A stretch of DNA of 64,000 nucleotides from Verrucomicrobiota bacterium (GTDB taxonomy: Bacteria; Verrucomicrobiota; Verrucomicrobiia; Opitutales; UBA953): contig JAURFU010000001.1 of assembly GCA_030834165.1 (NCBI GenBank), positions 1 to 64,000 of the forward strand, in the 5' to 3' direction. The notes beneath the pieces were generated by a model. That model was given only the letters and a program-made list of their open reading frames with translations. It was not told the DNA's origin and made no database searches. Shown piece by piece: positions 47,997 to 57,614 of the stretch; position 1 is the first letter of the stretch; each line of letters starts with the position of its first letter. Made by a program: the position numbers and the translations under genes.

Positions 47997-49085
47997 TCAG
48001 AGCTTGGCGAGTTCGGCCAGGAGGCGGGAGTTCTGAGCTTCGGTGCCGACCGTCAGGCGCAGCCATCCGGCCATGCCGTAGCCGCGCAGGGGCCGCACGA
48101 TCACGCCGGCCTTCTGCAGGACTCCGAAGGCTTCTTCGGCCTTGGGAATCTGGGCGGCCAGGAAGTTGGCCTTGCCGTCGATGTAAGCGAAGCCCAGCCG
48201 CCGCAGGCCTTCGGCGAGCTGGGCGAGTCCGATGGCGTTGACCTCACGGGTGCGCCGGAGGAAGGCCTCGTCGTCGAGCGCCGCCTCGGCGGCGGCCAAG
48301 GCCGGGAGGTTCACGTTGAAGGGCTGGCGGACTCGGTTCAGCAGGCCGCAGGCTTCGGTCGAACCCATTATGTAACCGACGCGCAAACCTGCCAGCCCGT
48401 ACGCCTTGGAGAAAGTGCGGGAAAGAACCACCTTACGTCCGGCCTTGAGCATCGGACGGAGATCGGCCGAGCTCTCGAGGTATTCGGCATATGCCTCATC
48501 GAGGCAGAAGATGACGTCTTCGGGGAGCGACGCGGCGAAAGCCAGGATCTCGGCCGGATCGTCGGTGCCGCCGGTCGGATTGTTGGGGCTGGCGAGGAAG
48601 ACGATGCGGGTGCGCGGCGTCACGGCGGCGCGCATGGCCTTGAGGTCATGGCGGAAGCCAGGCATCGGCACTTCGACCGGCGTGGCGCCGTAGAGCATCG
48701 TCGCCAGCTTGTAGACGATGAAGGCCTGCGAACCGAAGACCACCTCGTCGCCCGGCCGCAGGAAAGCCTGCGCCAACAAGATCATCACTTCGTTCGAACC
48801 GTTGCCGATGACGAAGTTGCCGGGAGCGAGGTCCCATTTCGAGGCGAGCTTCTCCCGCAGGAAAGTACAGCCGCCGTCCGGGTAGAGATGGCTCTGATCA
48901 AGGGCCTTCCGGGCGGCCGCCAGACCCAGGGGCGAAGGGCCGAGCGGGTTCTCGTTGGAGGCGAGCTTGATGACCGCGCCCGGGTCGAGGCCGAATTCGC
49001 GGGCGACGACCTCGATGGGTCGGCCGGCCTCGTAGACGGGCTGCGTCAGCACGGGTCGATTGGCGAGGTCGGCGTAGGTGGCCAT
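47997..49085 (-). CDS. hisC: Histidinol-phosphate aminotransferase
   Basis: Transfers an amino group to imidazole-acetol phosphate in histidine synthesis, using PLP. 362 residues, fold type I. The N-terminus reads VYEAGRPIEVVAREFGLDP, then KLASNENPLGPSP. PLP-anchoring Lys is in SRTFSKAYGLAGLRVGY. SPNNPTGG and CLDEAYAEY bind PLP. The start 49085 matches family alignment; an upstream ATG at 49100 adds five residues. The Minf_1886 gene follows directly. Confidence 0.93.
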   Translation of the reverse strand: MATYADLANRPVLTQPVYEAGRPIEVVAREFGLDPGAVIKLASNENPLGPSPLGLAAARKALDQSHLYPDGGCTFLREKLASKWDLAPGNFVIGNGSNEVMILLAQAFLRPGDEVVFGSQAFIVYKLATMLYGATPVEVPMPGFRHDLKAMRAAVTPRTRIVFLASPNNPTGGTDDPAEILAFAASLPEDVIFCLDEAYAEYLESSADLRPMLKAGRKVVLSRTFSKAYGLAGLRVGYIMGSTEACGLLNRVRQPFNVNLPALAAAEAALDDEAFLRRTREVNAIGLAQLAEGLRRLGFAYIDGKANFLAAQIPKAEEAFGVLQKAGVIVRPLRGYGMAGWLRLTVGTEAQNSRLLAELAKL

Positions 49086-49182
49086 GCGTGGGACACTCAT
49101 GCGGGAAAATGCCCGCAAGGCAAGCGTCCGCGTGACGCCTCCCCGCTTGCCAGCAACAGGGACGGCAGGTAGACGAACCCCC

Positions 49183-50148
49183 ATGAAGATCATCGTCACG
49201 GGAGCCTCCGGATTCCTCGGCCGCGAAGCCTGCCTCGCCGCCTTGCGCCGCGGCCATGAGGTGCTGGCGCTGGGCGGGTCTCGCGCGCCCGTCATTCCTG
49301 GCGTCGCCCAGGCCCGCGCCTTCGACCTCTGCTCCGAGGCGGCGTTGGAGACGCTCGTCCTGGAAGAGTTCCCGCACGCCGTGGTCCACTGCGCGGCCCT
49401 GCCCACGATCGAGAGCTGCCTGGCCGACCCGGCGCGCGCCAAGGCCCTCAACGCCGATGTCCCGAAGAAACTCGCCCAGCTCTGCTTCCACCTCGGCGCC
49501 AAGCTCGTGCACCTTTCCACCGACACCGTCTTCGACGGCGAGGCCGGCAACTACCAGCACACCGACCGTCCCAAGCCTCTGAACCTATACGGAGAGACGA
49601 AGGCGGCCGCGGAGGTCGAAGTCCTTAAGTTCGGCCGTGAGCACGCCGCGGTGCTGCGCACCTCGCCCATCATCGGCAACTCCGTGACCGGCGACCGCGG
49701 GCTGCACGAACGTCTCTTCGTCTCCTGGCGCGAAGGCAAACCCACCCCGCTCTTCACCGATGAGATCCGCCAGCCGGTGGAAGTCTCGAACCTCGCCGAC
49801 GTGACGATCGAACTCTGCGAACGCAACAACCTTTCGGGCCTCTATCACTGGGCCGGCACGGAGGCCATGAGCCGTCACGAGATCGGCGTACGGATCGCCC
49901 GCCACTTCGGACTGGATGCCGACCAGTTGGTCCGCCCCATCTCCCGGGCCGAAGTGCCTTCCGCCGCCGCCCGCCCTCGTGACCTGAGCCTGCGGCTGCA
50001 TCCCCTGGCGGGCAAATTACGCACCGCCGCCCAATCCTTCGAAGATCAGCTGGCCCAGCTGCGCGTTCCGCGCGGCAGCGAGGACTGGTACGAGCAGGTG
50101 ACCGGCCGAAAGGTCGTGCGTCGCCTTGAAAAGGGCGTAGACTTCTGA
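49183..50148 (+). CDS. RmlD-like NAD(P)-dependent sugar reductase/epimerase (SDR family)
   Basis: A 321-residue extended short-chain dehydrogenase. MKIIVTGASGFLGREA is the NAD loop, VHLSTDTVFDG and YGETKAAAE (Tyr-x-x-x-Lys) form the active site, and GLYHWAGTEAMSRHEIG recalls the RmlD type, which makes dTDP-L-rhamnose. No other dTDP-rhamnose genes are nearby, so the true substrate is open. Starts at 49183, two bases before the lipoate ligase-like gene at its 3' end. The longer frame from 49078 overlaps hisC. Confidence 0.9.
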   Translation: MKIIVTGASGFLGREACLAALRRGHEVLALGGSRAPVIPGVAQARAFDLCSEAALETLVLEEFPHAVVHCAALPTIESCLADPARAKALNADVPKKLAQLCFHLGAKLVHLSTDTVFDGEAGNYQHTDRPKPLNLYGETKAAAEVEVLKFGREHAAVLRTSPIIGNSVTGDRGLHERLFVSWREGKPTPLFTDEIRQPVEVSNLADVTIELCERNNLSGLYHWAGTEAMSRHEIGVRIARHFGLDADQLVRPISRAEVPSAAARPRDLSLRLHPLAGKLRTAAQSFEDQLAQLRVPRGSEDWYEQVTGRKVVRRLEKGVDF

Positions 50149-50150
50149 GC

Positions 50151-50846
50151 ATGGACGTCCTGCCCCGCCAAGCCGCCGACGCCATCGTCAACATGGCGGC
50201 CGACCAGATGTTGCTGGAGCACTACCCTGCTCCGGATCGCGTACGCTTCCGCCCGTTCTCATGGTCTGAGCCGAGCTACACTTTCGGCGTTTCCCAGTCC
50301 TGGGCTAAATACCGCGCGCTGGTGCCGGCGGCGTTCCCGCTGGTTCGTCGCTGCACGGGCGGCGGCCTGGTCTCCCACCTCGATGACTGGACGTTCGCCC
50401 TCGTCATTCCTCCGTCCCATCCGCTCTTCAAGGCCGATGCGATGGCGACCTACGGCGCCGTGCACGAAGCCTTGCTTGCGGCGCTCGCCGGACAAGGCCA
50501 GCCGGTGAAGCTCGCCCCGTTGCCCGAAGGCCAGCGGGAGTTCCAGGCTCCGGATGCCTGCGCCCAGCGCGCCGAGCCCAACGACCTCGTCCGATCGGAC
50601 GACGGCCGCAAGGTCGCGGGCGCGGCCCAGAAACGCAACCGACACGGACTCCTCATCGAAGGCTACGTCTGGCGCCCTTTCCTTCCCGGATGCGACTGGC
50701 TACGCTTCGAGAACGACTTCGTGACCCAGCTCGGTCGCATCCTGCAAAGCCCCCCGGTCGAGGTCGCCGAGCCACGCTACGACCAGTTCGACCACGAAGG
50801 CATGTGGGCCAAGTTCGCGTCGAAGGAGTGGAACGAGCGGATTTAA
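50151..50846 (+). CDS. Lipoate-protein ligase / octanoyltransferase-type protein
   Basis: A 231-residue protein with the BPL/LPL catalytic fold. RRCTGGGLVSHLDDWTFALVIP is the conserved Arg-Arg-x-Thr-Gly-Gly-Gly loop, and DDGRKVAGAAQKRN holds the catalytic Lys. It likely attaches lipoate or octanoate to carrier proteins of the lipoate-dependent dehydrogenases. Whether it is LplA-type, LipM-type or a protein of unknown target cannot be told. It starts two bases after the SDR gene and overlaps the mutS stop by four bases. Confidence 0.85.
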   Translation: MDVLPRQAADAIVNMAADQMLLEHYPAPDRVRFRPFSWSEPSYTFGVSQSWAKYRALVPAAFPLVRRCTGGGLVSHLDDWTFALVIPPSHPLFKADAMATYGAVHEALLAALAGQGQPVKLAPLPEGQREFQAPDACAQRAEPNDLVRSDDGRKVAGAAQKRNRHGLLIEGYVWRPFLPGCDWLRFENDFVTQLGRILQSPPVEVAEPRYDQFDHEGMWAKFASKEWNERI

Positions 50847-53386
50847 GCGAAGAGGTCCAGCTCGGGACCTGCTTCCTTGGCCGTCGGCTTGGCCGGAGCG
50901 GCCTTCCTGGGCGTGACGGGCGCCGACGGAGCCACGGTGGGCGCCGCGCCCTTGACGGGCAATCCGGAGCCTGCTTCGAGCCCCCCGAGGATCTCCCGGG
51001 CTCGCTGGACGACCGCCGGGGGCATGCCGGCGAGACGGGCGACCTGGATGCCGTACGAACGGTCGGCGGCGCCGGGGACGACCCGGCGGACGAAGACGAT
51101 CTCATCCTGCCACTCTTTGACTTCGACGGACCAGTTGCGCAGCCGAGGCCGGGAACCCGCCAGCTTGGTCAGCTCATGGTAATGCGTCGCGAACAAGGTG
51201 CGCGGCCCCGCAGGTCCGTCGCCATGCAGGTGTTCGGCGACGGCCCAGGCGATGCTGATGCCGTCATACGTGCTGGTACCTCGGCCGATCTCATCCAGCA
51301 CGACGAGCGAACGGGCGGTCGCGTTGTTCAGGATGTTGGCCGTCTCGTTCATCTCGACCATGAAGGTCGAGTTGCCGCGCGAGAGCTCGTCGGAAGCCCC
51401 GACGCGGCAGAAGATGCGGTCGACGAGCCCGATGCGGGCCTTGGTCGCGGGCACCCAGCAGCCGAGATGCGCGAGCAAGGCGATCAGGGCGACCTGGCGG
51501 ATATAGGTGGATTTGCCGGCCATGTTCGGACCGGTGAGCAACGCGATCTGCTCGCCGGAACCGGCGAGACGCGTGTCGTTCGGGACGAACGAACCGGCGC
51601 CGGGACGGGACTGCAGCATGCGCTCGACCACGGGGTGTCGGCCCTGCTCGAGGTCGAGCACGTCGGAGTCGTCGACCAAGGGCTGACACCAGTTCGCTTC
51701 GCGCGCCAGCTCCGCCCAGCCGCGCAGGATGTCGACCTCGGCCACGACCGAGGCGGTCGCGAGCAAGGCCTCGGTCCGGGCGACGACGTCGGCGAGCAAC
51801 GTCTGGAAAAGCTCGGTCTCGCGGGCGAGCGCCTGCTCGTCGGCGCGCAGGACCTCACGCTCCTTGGCGCGCAGCTCCTCCGTGGTGAAACGCTCGGCGT
51901 TCACCATGGTCTGCTTGCGGATGTAGTCGGCGGGGACGGCGGAGAGGTTGGCCTTGGTGATCTCGATGGCGTAACCGAAGGCGCCGTTGTAGCGCACCTT
52001 GAGGGACTTGATGCCGGTACGGTTCTGCTCGTTGCGCTCGAACTCCGCGATCCAGCCTTTGCTGTCGGACGCGAGCGAGCGGAGACGGTCGAGCTCGGCG
52101 TCGAAACCGGCGCGCAAGGCGCCGCCTTCGGTGAGGTCGCCGGGCAGTTCGTCGGCGAGGGCCGTGTCGAGCCGGCCCAACAAGGCGGGCTCGGTCTCGA
52201 TGCGCGCCGCCAAGGCGGAAAGCGTGCCTCCGGGCAAGGCCTGCAGCTCCTCACGCAGGGGCGGCAGCGAACGGAGCGTGTCGCGGATACCGCCGAGTTC
52301 GCGGGGATTACGCAGACGGTTCTGCAGGCGGGCGAGGATGCGAGCAAGGTCGCGGACGCCACGCAGAGCCTCGCCGACGCGGGAGGCGGCGCCGGGATGC
52401 CGTACGAATTCGCCGACGGCGGCCTGACGACGGCTGATCAGCCCGAGGTCGGTCGACGGTTCGGCCAACCAGAGCGCCAGCAGCCGGGCGCCCGCGGGCG
52501 TCTCGGTCCGGTCGATGGTCTCCAGCAGCGAACCTTCGCGCGTGCCGCCGGAAGCGGCGAACAACTCAAGGTTACGGGACGAGGCGGCGTCGAGGAGGAC
52601 GGCATCACCGAGCTTCGCCTCGATGAGGCGGAACAGGTTCTTCGGACGATCGCAGAGCGAGTCGGTGACGTAACCGAGGACCGCGCCGGCCGCGCCCAGG
52701 GCAGGATGTTCGTCGGTCAGGCCGAAGCCGGCCAAGCCATGGACGGAGAGCGTCTGGGCCACGAGCCGGGCGCCGGCCGCACCGTCGAAATTCCAACCCG
52801 GGAGACGGGACACCGCCCTGCCCTGCAGGAAGACCTCCAGGGCTTCGCGGGCGTCGGCCGAGGGCTCGAGTCCTTCGGGCAGGATGATCTCACGCGGAGA
52901 GACCGAATGAAGCAAAGGCAGCAGGCGCGAAGGACCGGTGTCGGAAGCCAGGCGGAAGTCCGCGGTCGACACGTCAAGCCACGATGCGTGCCAACCCTGC
53001 TTGTCCCAGCACAGGGCGGCCAGGTAGTTGCCACGGCGGGAATCGAGCTGCGAATCTTCCAGCGCCGTCCCGGGTGTCAGGATGCGCGTGAGTCCACGGC
53101 GGACCAGCTTGCCGGCGACAGGCGCCTCAAGCTGGTCGCAGATCGCCACCTTCCAGCCGGCGGCGAGGAGTCGGTTGACGTAAGCCGGGGCGGCATGGTG
53201 CGGCAGGCCCGCCATCGGGGTCTCGTGACGCTTCGTGAGCGTCAGACCCAGCACCTTGGCGGCGATTTCGGCGTCCTGACCGAAGACTTCGTAGAAATCC
53301 CCGAGACGGAAGAGCAGGATCGTGCCTTCCGCGAGCTTCTCGCGGAATTCACGGTACTGCCGCTGCATCGGGGTCTCTTTCTCCAC
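50843..53386 (-). CDS. mutS: DNA mismatch repair protein MutS
   Basis: Recognises base mismatches and starts repair. The 847-residue protein has the mismatch-reading GDFYEVF (Phe31-x-Glu33), connector and lever domains, then the ATPase with Walker A GPNMAGKST (about 620), STFMVEM and Walker B DEIGRGTSTYDG. The C-terminal linker is Ala/Pro-rich (about 815-838), ending in ELDLFA, which resembles a beta-clamp binding peptide. No mutL is in the window. The 3' end overlaps the lipoate ligase-like gene. Confidence 0.97.
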   Translation of the reverse strand: MEKETPMQRQYREFREKLAEGTILLFRLGDFYEVFGQDAEIAAKVLGLTLTKRHETPMAGLPHHAAPAYVNRLLAAGWKVAICDQLEAPVAGKLVRRGLTRILTPGTALEDSQLDSRRGNYLAALCWDKQGWHASWLDVSTADFRLASDTGPSRLLPLLHSVSPREIILPEGLEPSADAREALEVFLQGRAVSRLPGWNFDGAAGARLVAQTLSVHGLAGFGLTDEHPALGAAGAVLGYVTDSLCDRPKNLFRLIEAKLGDAVLLDAASSRNLELFAASGGTREGSLLETIDRTETPAGARLLALWLAEPSTDLGLISRRQAAVGEFVRHPGAASRVGEALRGVRDLARILARLQNRLRNPRELGGIRDTLRSLPPLREELQALPGGTLSALAARIETEPALLGRLDTALADELPGDLTEGGALRAGFDAELDRLRSLASDSKGWIAEFERNEQNRTGIKSLKVRYNGAFGYAIEITKANLSAVPADYIRKQTMVNAERFTTEELRAKEREVLRADEQALARETELFQTLLADVVARTEALLATASVVAEVDILRGWAELAREANWCQPLVDDSDVLDLEQGRHPVVERMLQSRPGAGSFVPNDTRLAGSGEQIALLTGPNMAGKSTYIRQVALIALLAHLGCWVPATKARIGLVDRIFCRVGASDELSRGNSTFMVEMNETANILNNATARSLVVLDEIGRGTSTYDGISIAWAVAEHLHGDGPAGPRTLFATHYHELTKLAGSRPRLRNWSVEVKEWQDEIVFVRRVVPGAADRSYGIQVARLAGMPPAVVQRAREILGGLEAGSGLPVKGAAPTVAPSAPVTPRKAAPAKPTAKEAGPELDLFA

Positions 53387-53463
53387 GGAAGGGAGGGAAA
53401 GCCCCGGGAGGGCCTCCGCAAGTGCGGACTAGCGTACCCGGCCCGGGCGGACCGGGAAGTTGC

Positions 53464-54999
53464 TCACATCAGCTGGGCGGCGAGTTCGGACAAGGCGCTG
53501 CGCACCCCGCTGAGCAGGCGGACATTGGCCGTGATGGCGTGCCCTTTCATGCGTTCGTGGGTATGGATCAGGCCGTTGGACTTGCCGTCGAGGTAAGGCG
53601 TGTCGACCTGATCAAGGTCGCCGATCAGCACGACCTTGGAGCCTTCGCCGATACGGGTGATGACCGTCTTCGCCTCGTGCGGCGTCATGTTCTGGGCCTC
53701 GTCCACGATCATGAAGGCATGGCCGATGGAACGGCCGCGGATGAACGTCATGGCCTCGATCTCGATCAGGCCGGAGTCGATGAGCCATTGGTAGGGCTTA
53801 CGCGGCTGGTTGATGGCCTGGAACTGGGAACCGAAGATAGGCTGCGGGGCCTTCATCGCCTGGGCCTTCTTCTGACGACGCTGCGTGTCGGTCGCCACGG
53901 CCTCCTTGGCGGTCGGGGTCGCGGCGGCGTTGCCGTTCTTGGAGAACAGCACCTCGAGGTTGTCGAAGTAAGGCTGGATGTAAGGGGAGAGCTTCTCTTC
54001 CTTGGACCCGGGCAAGGCGCCGATGTCCTTGCCGATCTGCACCACCGGGCGGGAGACGTAGAGCTTCTTGTAGGGCGAGAAATCGCTCAGCACCTGGGAG
54101 AGCGCGGCGGCGATCGAGAGGAACGTCTTGCCCGTGCCGGCCCGGCCGAAACAGGTCACGAGGCGGATCTCAGGGTTGAGCAAGGCGTCGAGGAAGATCC
54201 ACTGCTCGAAGTTCTTGGGGATGACGCGCATGCCGCGGGGCATCTGCAGGCCCTTGCGGGCGCCGCTGTCGGAAGACATGAATTCGCGGTAGAGACCCAG
54301 CGGCACGAACGCGCCGTCGCCGAGGTGGCGGGCGGGTTCGCTCCAGGAATCGGAAGTGAACATGACGTACTCGTTGACGAGCAGCGGAGGCTCCTCCTTC
54401 ACCTTGACCTGCACCTGGCCGAGCTCGCGGAAGTCGCGCATCGCGGCGGCGGTGACCTTGATGGTGCGGTAGTCGCCGACGTCGCTGGTCTCGACGCGGT
54501 CGTTACGGTAATCCTGGACCTCGAGTCCGAGGGCCTGGGCCTTGAGGGCCATGCAGGCGTCCTTCGTGACGAGGATCACCTGCCCTTTCGATGTGTCACG
54601 GAGGTAGATCGCGGAGGCGATGATCCGGTGGTCCGGAGCGTCGACCTGCATGAAGACGGCGCGCAGGCGTTCGGCCTTGGGGCCGCTGAAATGGTCGCGG
54701 ATCAGCGCCTCGTTGACCACGATGCGGAGCTCGCCGCCGTCGCGCAGGTCGGCGTGGAGGGCGCCCGGCTTGGAGGGGTCGCCGTCGACGATCTCCTTCA
54801 GCGTCCGGTTCTCGAAGAGCGCCCGGACGGACCGGTTGACGCGGCGCGCGCTGGCGCCGAGCTGGCCTTGCTGGGTCTTCAGGCGATCGAGTTCGGACAA
54901 GACCTCGACGGGCACGGCGACGACGTGCTCATCGAACTTGAACAGGGACTCGGGATCGTGAATCAGTACGTTGGTGTCCAGGACGTAAGTCTTTTTCAC
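53464..54999 (-). CDS. PIN domain plus PhoH-family ATPase
   Basis: A 511-residue fusion. Residues 1 to about 130 are a PIN domain (KKTYVLDTNVLIHDP, with Asp8), normally an RNA-cleaving fold. Residues about 235-511 are a PhoH ATPase: Walker A FGRAGTGKT (about 286-294), Walker B FMIVDEAQN, then GEGSKVVLIGDLDQVDTPYLD. Some PIN-PhoH proteins act as RNA helicase-nucleases; role here is inferred. Between the two ATPase parts lies a roughly 35-residue low-complexity Ala/Thr/Gln insert (NGNAAATPTAKEAVATDTQ). The start is GTG at 54999; upstream starts would run into the DUF971 gene. Confidence 0.92.
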   Translation of the reverse strand: MKKTYVLDTNVLIHDPESLFKFDEHVVAVPVEVLSELDRLKTQQGQLGASARRVNRSVRALFENRTLKEIVDGDPSKPGALHADLRDGGELRIVVNEALIRDHFSGPKAERLRAVFMQVDAPDHRIIASAIYLRDTSKGQVILVTKDACMALKAQALGLEVQDYRNDRVETSDVGDYRTIKVTAAAMRDFRELGQVQVKVKEEPPLLVNEYVMFTSDSWSEPARHLGDGAFVPLGLYREFMSSDSGARKGLQMPRGMRVIPKNFEQWIFLDALLNPEIRLVTCFGRAGTGKTFLSIAAALSQVLSDFSPYKKLYVSRPVVQIGKDIGALPGSKEEKLSPYIQPYFDNLEVLFSKNGNAAATPTAKEAVATDTQRRQKKAQAMKAPQPIFGSQFQAINQPRKPYQWLIDSGLIEIEAMTFIRGRSIGHAFMIVDEAQNMTPHEAKTVITRIGEGSKVVLIGDLDQVDTPYLDGKSNGLIHTHERMKGHAITANVRLLSGVRSALSELAAQLM

Positions 55000-55045
55000 G
55001 TCTTTGAGCGTGTCAGGACGCGGGGAGTGGGCAATCCGTAAAAAC

Positions 55046-55348
55046 TTATTTCGTCTCATCCATCGCCCGAAGGTAATCCCAGCCATAGATGCCGGTCCGA
55101 TGTCCGTCGCTGAATTCGAAGCTCACCGCGTAGTTCCCCACCCGGCTCAGTCCCGTCACGGTCACTCCGGGGAAACGGCGCGGGCCGTCGCCACCCCAGC
55201 GCTGGCCAAGGATGTCGACCTCGCCCATGTTCTCCGCGCTCGGAGAAAGCTCCCGCAGGAGCTCGGCCCGGAGGCACTGCTCTCGTCCGTCGTCCCAGGT
55301 GATGGCGACGAAGTCTCCGATGATCTGAAGGTCGCGAGGCGGCCGCAT
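55046..55348 (-). CDS. DUF971 family protein
   Basis: A 100-residue protein with the DUF971 domain, first seen as the N-terminal part of gamma-butyrobetaine hydroxylase. ITWDDGREQCLRAELLRELSPSAEN and RVGNYAVSFEFSDGHRTGIYGWDYLR are the family core; the final GIYGWDYLR with Trp is diagnostic. It lies 46 bases upstream of the phoH gene on the same strand and may share its transcript. In many bacteria stand-alone DUF971 proteins are linked to iron-sulfur protein assembly or ParA-like ATPases; nothing here decides that. Confidence 0.88.
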   Translation of the reverse strand: MRPPRDLQIIGDFVAITWDDGREQCLRAELLRELSPSAENMGEVDILGQRWGGDGPRRFPGVTVTGLSRVGNYAVSFEFSDGHRTGIYGWDYLRAMDETK

Positions 55349-55444
55349 GCCCGACAAGGTGGACGACCCCGGGACGGGCGCAAGCGGGGACGTCGCGGGA
55401 CGACCTTGACTCCTCTCCTCGGCTGACGAGCCTCCATCATACTT

Positions 55445-55750
55445 ATGGCAGGCGTAGGCAAACTCCTCAAACAGGCCCAGAAGATGCAGCGCGGCATCGC
55501 CGAGGCCCAGCAGCAGCTCACGGCCGAAAGGCTCGAAGTCTCCCACGGCGGCGGGGCCATCCGCGTGACCGTCGACGGCCATGGGCTCGTCCACGGCCTT
55601 TCGATCGACCCCGAGTTCCTCAAGGAAGAGAAGACCGTGGTCGAACAATCCTTGGTGCTCGCCCTCCAGGAAGCTTCGGCCAAGGCCCGCGCCTTGCATG
55701 AAGCCACGATGTCGAAGGCCACGGCCGGCTTCTCCCTCCCGGGGATGTGA
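55445..55750 (+). CDS. YbaB/EbfC-family nucleoid-associated protein
   Basis: A 101-residue DNA-binding protein. MAGVGKLLKQAQKMQRGIAEAQQQL is the helical start, and VTVDGHGLVHGLSIDPE is the beta-sheet core with the family's Gly pattern. It usually sits between dnaX and recR; recR follows here after six bases, while dnaX is not upstream. It is transcribed divergently from the DUF971 gene. Confidence 0.95.
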   Translation: MAGVGKLLKQAQKMQRGIAEAQQQLTAERLEVSHGGGAIRVTVDGHGLVHGLSIDPEFLKEEKTVVEQSLVLALQEASAKARALHEATMSKATAGFSLPGM

Positions 55751-55756
55751 TCGCCC

Positions 55757-56359
55757 GTGACCCCTTCCTTCGACAAGGTACGCCAGCTCCTCAAGATGCT
55801 TCCCGGCATGGGGCATCGCTCCGCCGAACGCCTCGCCCTCCACCTGCTGGTCGAACGTCCGGGCAAGCTCGCCCCGTTGCTGGAATCCCTGCAGGCCGCT
55901 GCCGCGGCCGTCCGTCGTTGCGGCCGATGCGGCAGCCTTGCCGAAACCGAACTCTGCCCGGTGTGCACGGACGTCAAACGCGACCCGGCCGCCGTGTGCG
56001 TCGTCGAGCAGGTCCCTGACCTCATGGCCATCGAGCGTTCCGCGGCCTATCGCGGGACCTACCATGTCTTGCATGGCCGGCTTTCGCCGATCAACGGCGT
56101 CGGCCCCGACCAGCTGAACCTCGCGACCTTCGAGCAACGCCTCAAGGACGAGCCCATCACGGAGGTCGTGCTGGCGCTGGGCAACGACATCGAGGGCGAA
56201 GCGACCTGCCATTACATCACGGAGGCGATCCATGCGATCCGCCCGACCATCAAGGTCTCCCGCATCGGCTTCGGCCTGCCCAGCGGCAGCGGACTGACCT
56301 TCGCCGATCCCGCCACGCTCCGGAGCGCCCTGGAAGGACGTCGCGATGTCGCCAACTGA
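55757..56359 (+). CDS. recR: Recombination mediator protein RecR
   Basis: Works with RecF and RecO to load RecA at gaps. 200 residues. The N-terminal helix-hairpin-helix is LLKMLPGMGHRSAERLALHLL. The zinc finger is CGRCGSLAETELCPVC (Cys55, 58, 67, 70). The Toprim domain starts with CVVEQVPDLMAIE, and ends after GLPSGSGLTFADPATLRSAL. The start is GTG at 55757, six bases after ybaB. Confidence 0.96.
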   Translation: MTPSFDKVRQLLKMLPGMGHRSAERLALHLLVERPGKLAPLLESLQAAAAAVRRCGRCGSLAETELCPVCTDVKRDPAAVCVVEQVPDLMAIERSAAYRGTYHVLHGRLSPINGVGPDQLNLATFEQRLKDEPITEVVLALGNDIEGEATCHYITEAIHAIRPTIKVSRIGFGLPSGSGLTFADPATLRSALEGRRDVAN

Positions 56360-57515
56360 GGAGCATCTCGCCTACCCAGAGGCCGCGGAGGCTTTCTGGG
56401 TCGGCCAGGCCGAACTGGCCGCGGAGCGCGTCGGCGACGACGCCCTGGAGCGCATGACGCCGGCGGTGGCGCACCTTTCCGACCTGTTCACGACCGAGCG
56501 TCCGGATCAAAAGTTCCCCGACTACTTCGCCGACGCGCGCCTGCTGGCCGCCTACGGCGTCTTCTTCCTGCCGCAGAGCTTCACCCGCACTTCGTTCGCC
56601 TTGGCCCAAGCATGCGGCTTGCGCGGATGGCGTCCGACGTCCGCGTCCCCTTCGATACTCGACCTAGGCTGCGGCCCGGGTTCCTGCGGCGTGGCCGCGG
56701 CGCATCGTTTTCGTCAGCTGGGCCTCGGGACACCGCAGCTCACGGGCGTCGACAGATCACCGAGCGCCCTGGCCGCCATGGAGTCGTTCGGACGTGCCGT
56801 GCTCGGCGCCGAAACCACGGTGCGCACGCGTATCGGTGACGCCAGCCGTCCCGAGACTTGGCCGGAAGGACGCTACGACCTCATCGTCGCGGGCTTCGTG
56901 CTCAACGAGATGCCTTCGCTGGACTCCGCCGCCTTGCTTCGCTGGTTCGGCGAACTGAAAGCCCGTCTCGCGCCCGGCGGCCTCATCCTGATCCTCGAAC
57001 CTGCCTTGCGCATCACGGCCGAACGCCTGCAACGCCTGAGCGACGCCGTCGCGACGGACGTCATGACGCGCATCGCGCCGGAACTGGACGCCTTGCCCGA
57101 CCCCCAGCTGGGCTCCGGCGAACACTGGAGCCACGAGACGCGCGCCTGGGAAGCCCCGGCATCGACTCAGTTCGTCAACCGCCACCTGCATCGCGACCTC
57201 CGCGAAGTCCGTTTCTCCTTCGCGGCGTTCAGCGAAGCGGACGTCGAGCCGCTGCCAGCCGGCCTGAGCCGCCTGATCTCCGACGTCCAGATCATCAAAG
57301 GCCTCCTGCGTTTCATCACCCTTCGCGAGGGACGCATCGAATCCGTCGAAGTCCCCACCCGAGGGCTTTCCAAGCATGAGGTCAAGAAGCTCGCGGCGCG
57401 CTTCGGACGCGGCGACGTGGTCCGCCATCCTCACCTGCCCGCCCCGAAGCTCCGGCTGGCCAAACATGAGGATTTGGAGGTTTTTTGGACGCCCGAGGGT
57501 TTTCAGGCATCATAA
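56346..57515 (+). CDS. SAM-dependent methyltransferase, Rsm22-like
   Basis: A 389-residue class I methyltransferase. The SAM loop is ILDLGCGPGSCGVAAAHRF (about residues 102-120), and TGVDRSPSALAAME follows. IVAGFVLNEMPS is the usual strand 4/5 motif. The order and the N-terminal helical region resemble the Rsm22 family that modifies small ribosomal subunit RNA, but the Cys cluster typical of that family is not seen. Target uncertain. It overlaps recR by 14 bases. Confidence 0.78.
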   Translation: MSPTEEHLAYPEAAEAFWVGQAELAAERVGDDALERMTPAVAHLSDLFTTERPDQKFPDYFADARLLAAYGVFFLPQSFTRTSFALAQACGLRGWRPTSASPSILDLGCGPGSCGVAAAHRFRQLGLGTPQLTGVDRSPSALAAMESFGRAVLGAETTVRTRIGDASRPETWPEGRYDLIVAGFVLNEMPSLDSAALLRWFGELKARLAPGGLILILEPALRITAERLQRLSDAVATDVMTRIAPELDALPDPQLGSGEHWSHETRAWEAPASTQFVNRHLHRDLREVRFSFAAFSEADVEPLPAGLSRLISDVQIIKGLLRFITLREGRIESVEVPTRGLSKHEVKKLAARFGRGDVVRHPHLPAPKLRLAKHEDLEVFWTPEGFQAS

Positions 57516-57614
57516 TGTAACATTCCGGGCCGGGCATTTGTTTGCCTGCCCTCGGGCTGACATATGTGATGGGAAGACGCACGCCTCAGGCGGGCCCCCT
57601 TACGTCCATCTTCC

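Noticed and set aside
50690-53596. 968-codon open frame on the plus strand opposite mutS
   Set aside because: mutS is certain on the minus strand. The opposite product has no motif and is low-complexity.
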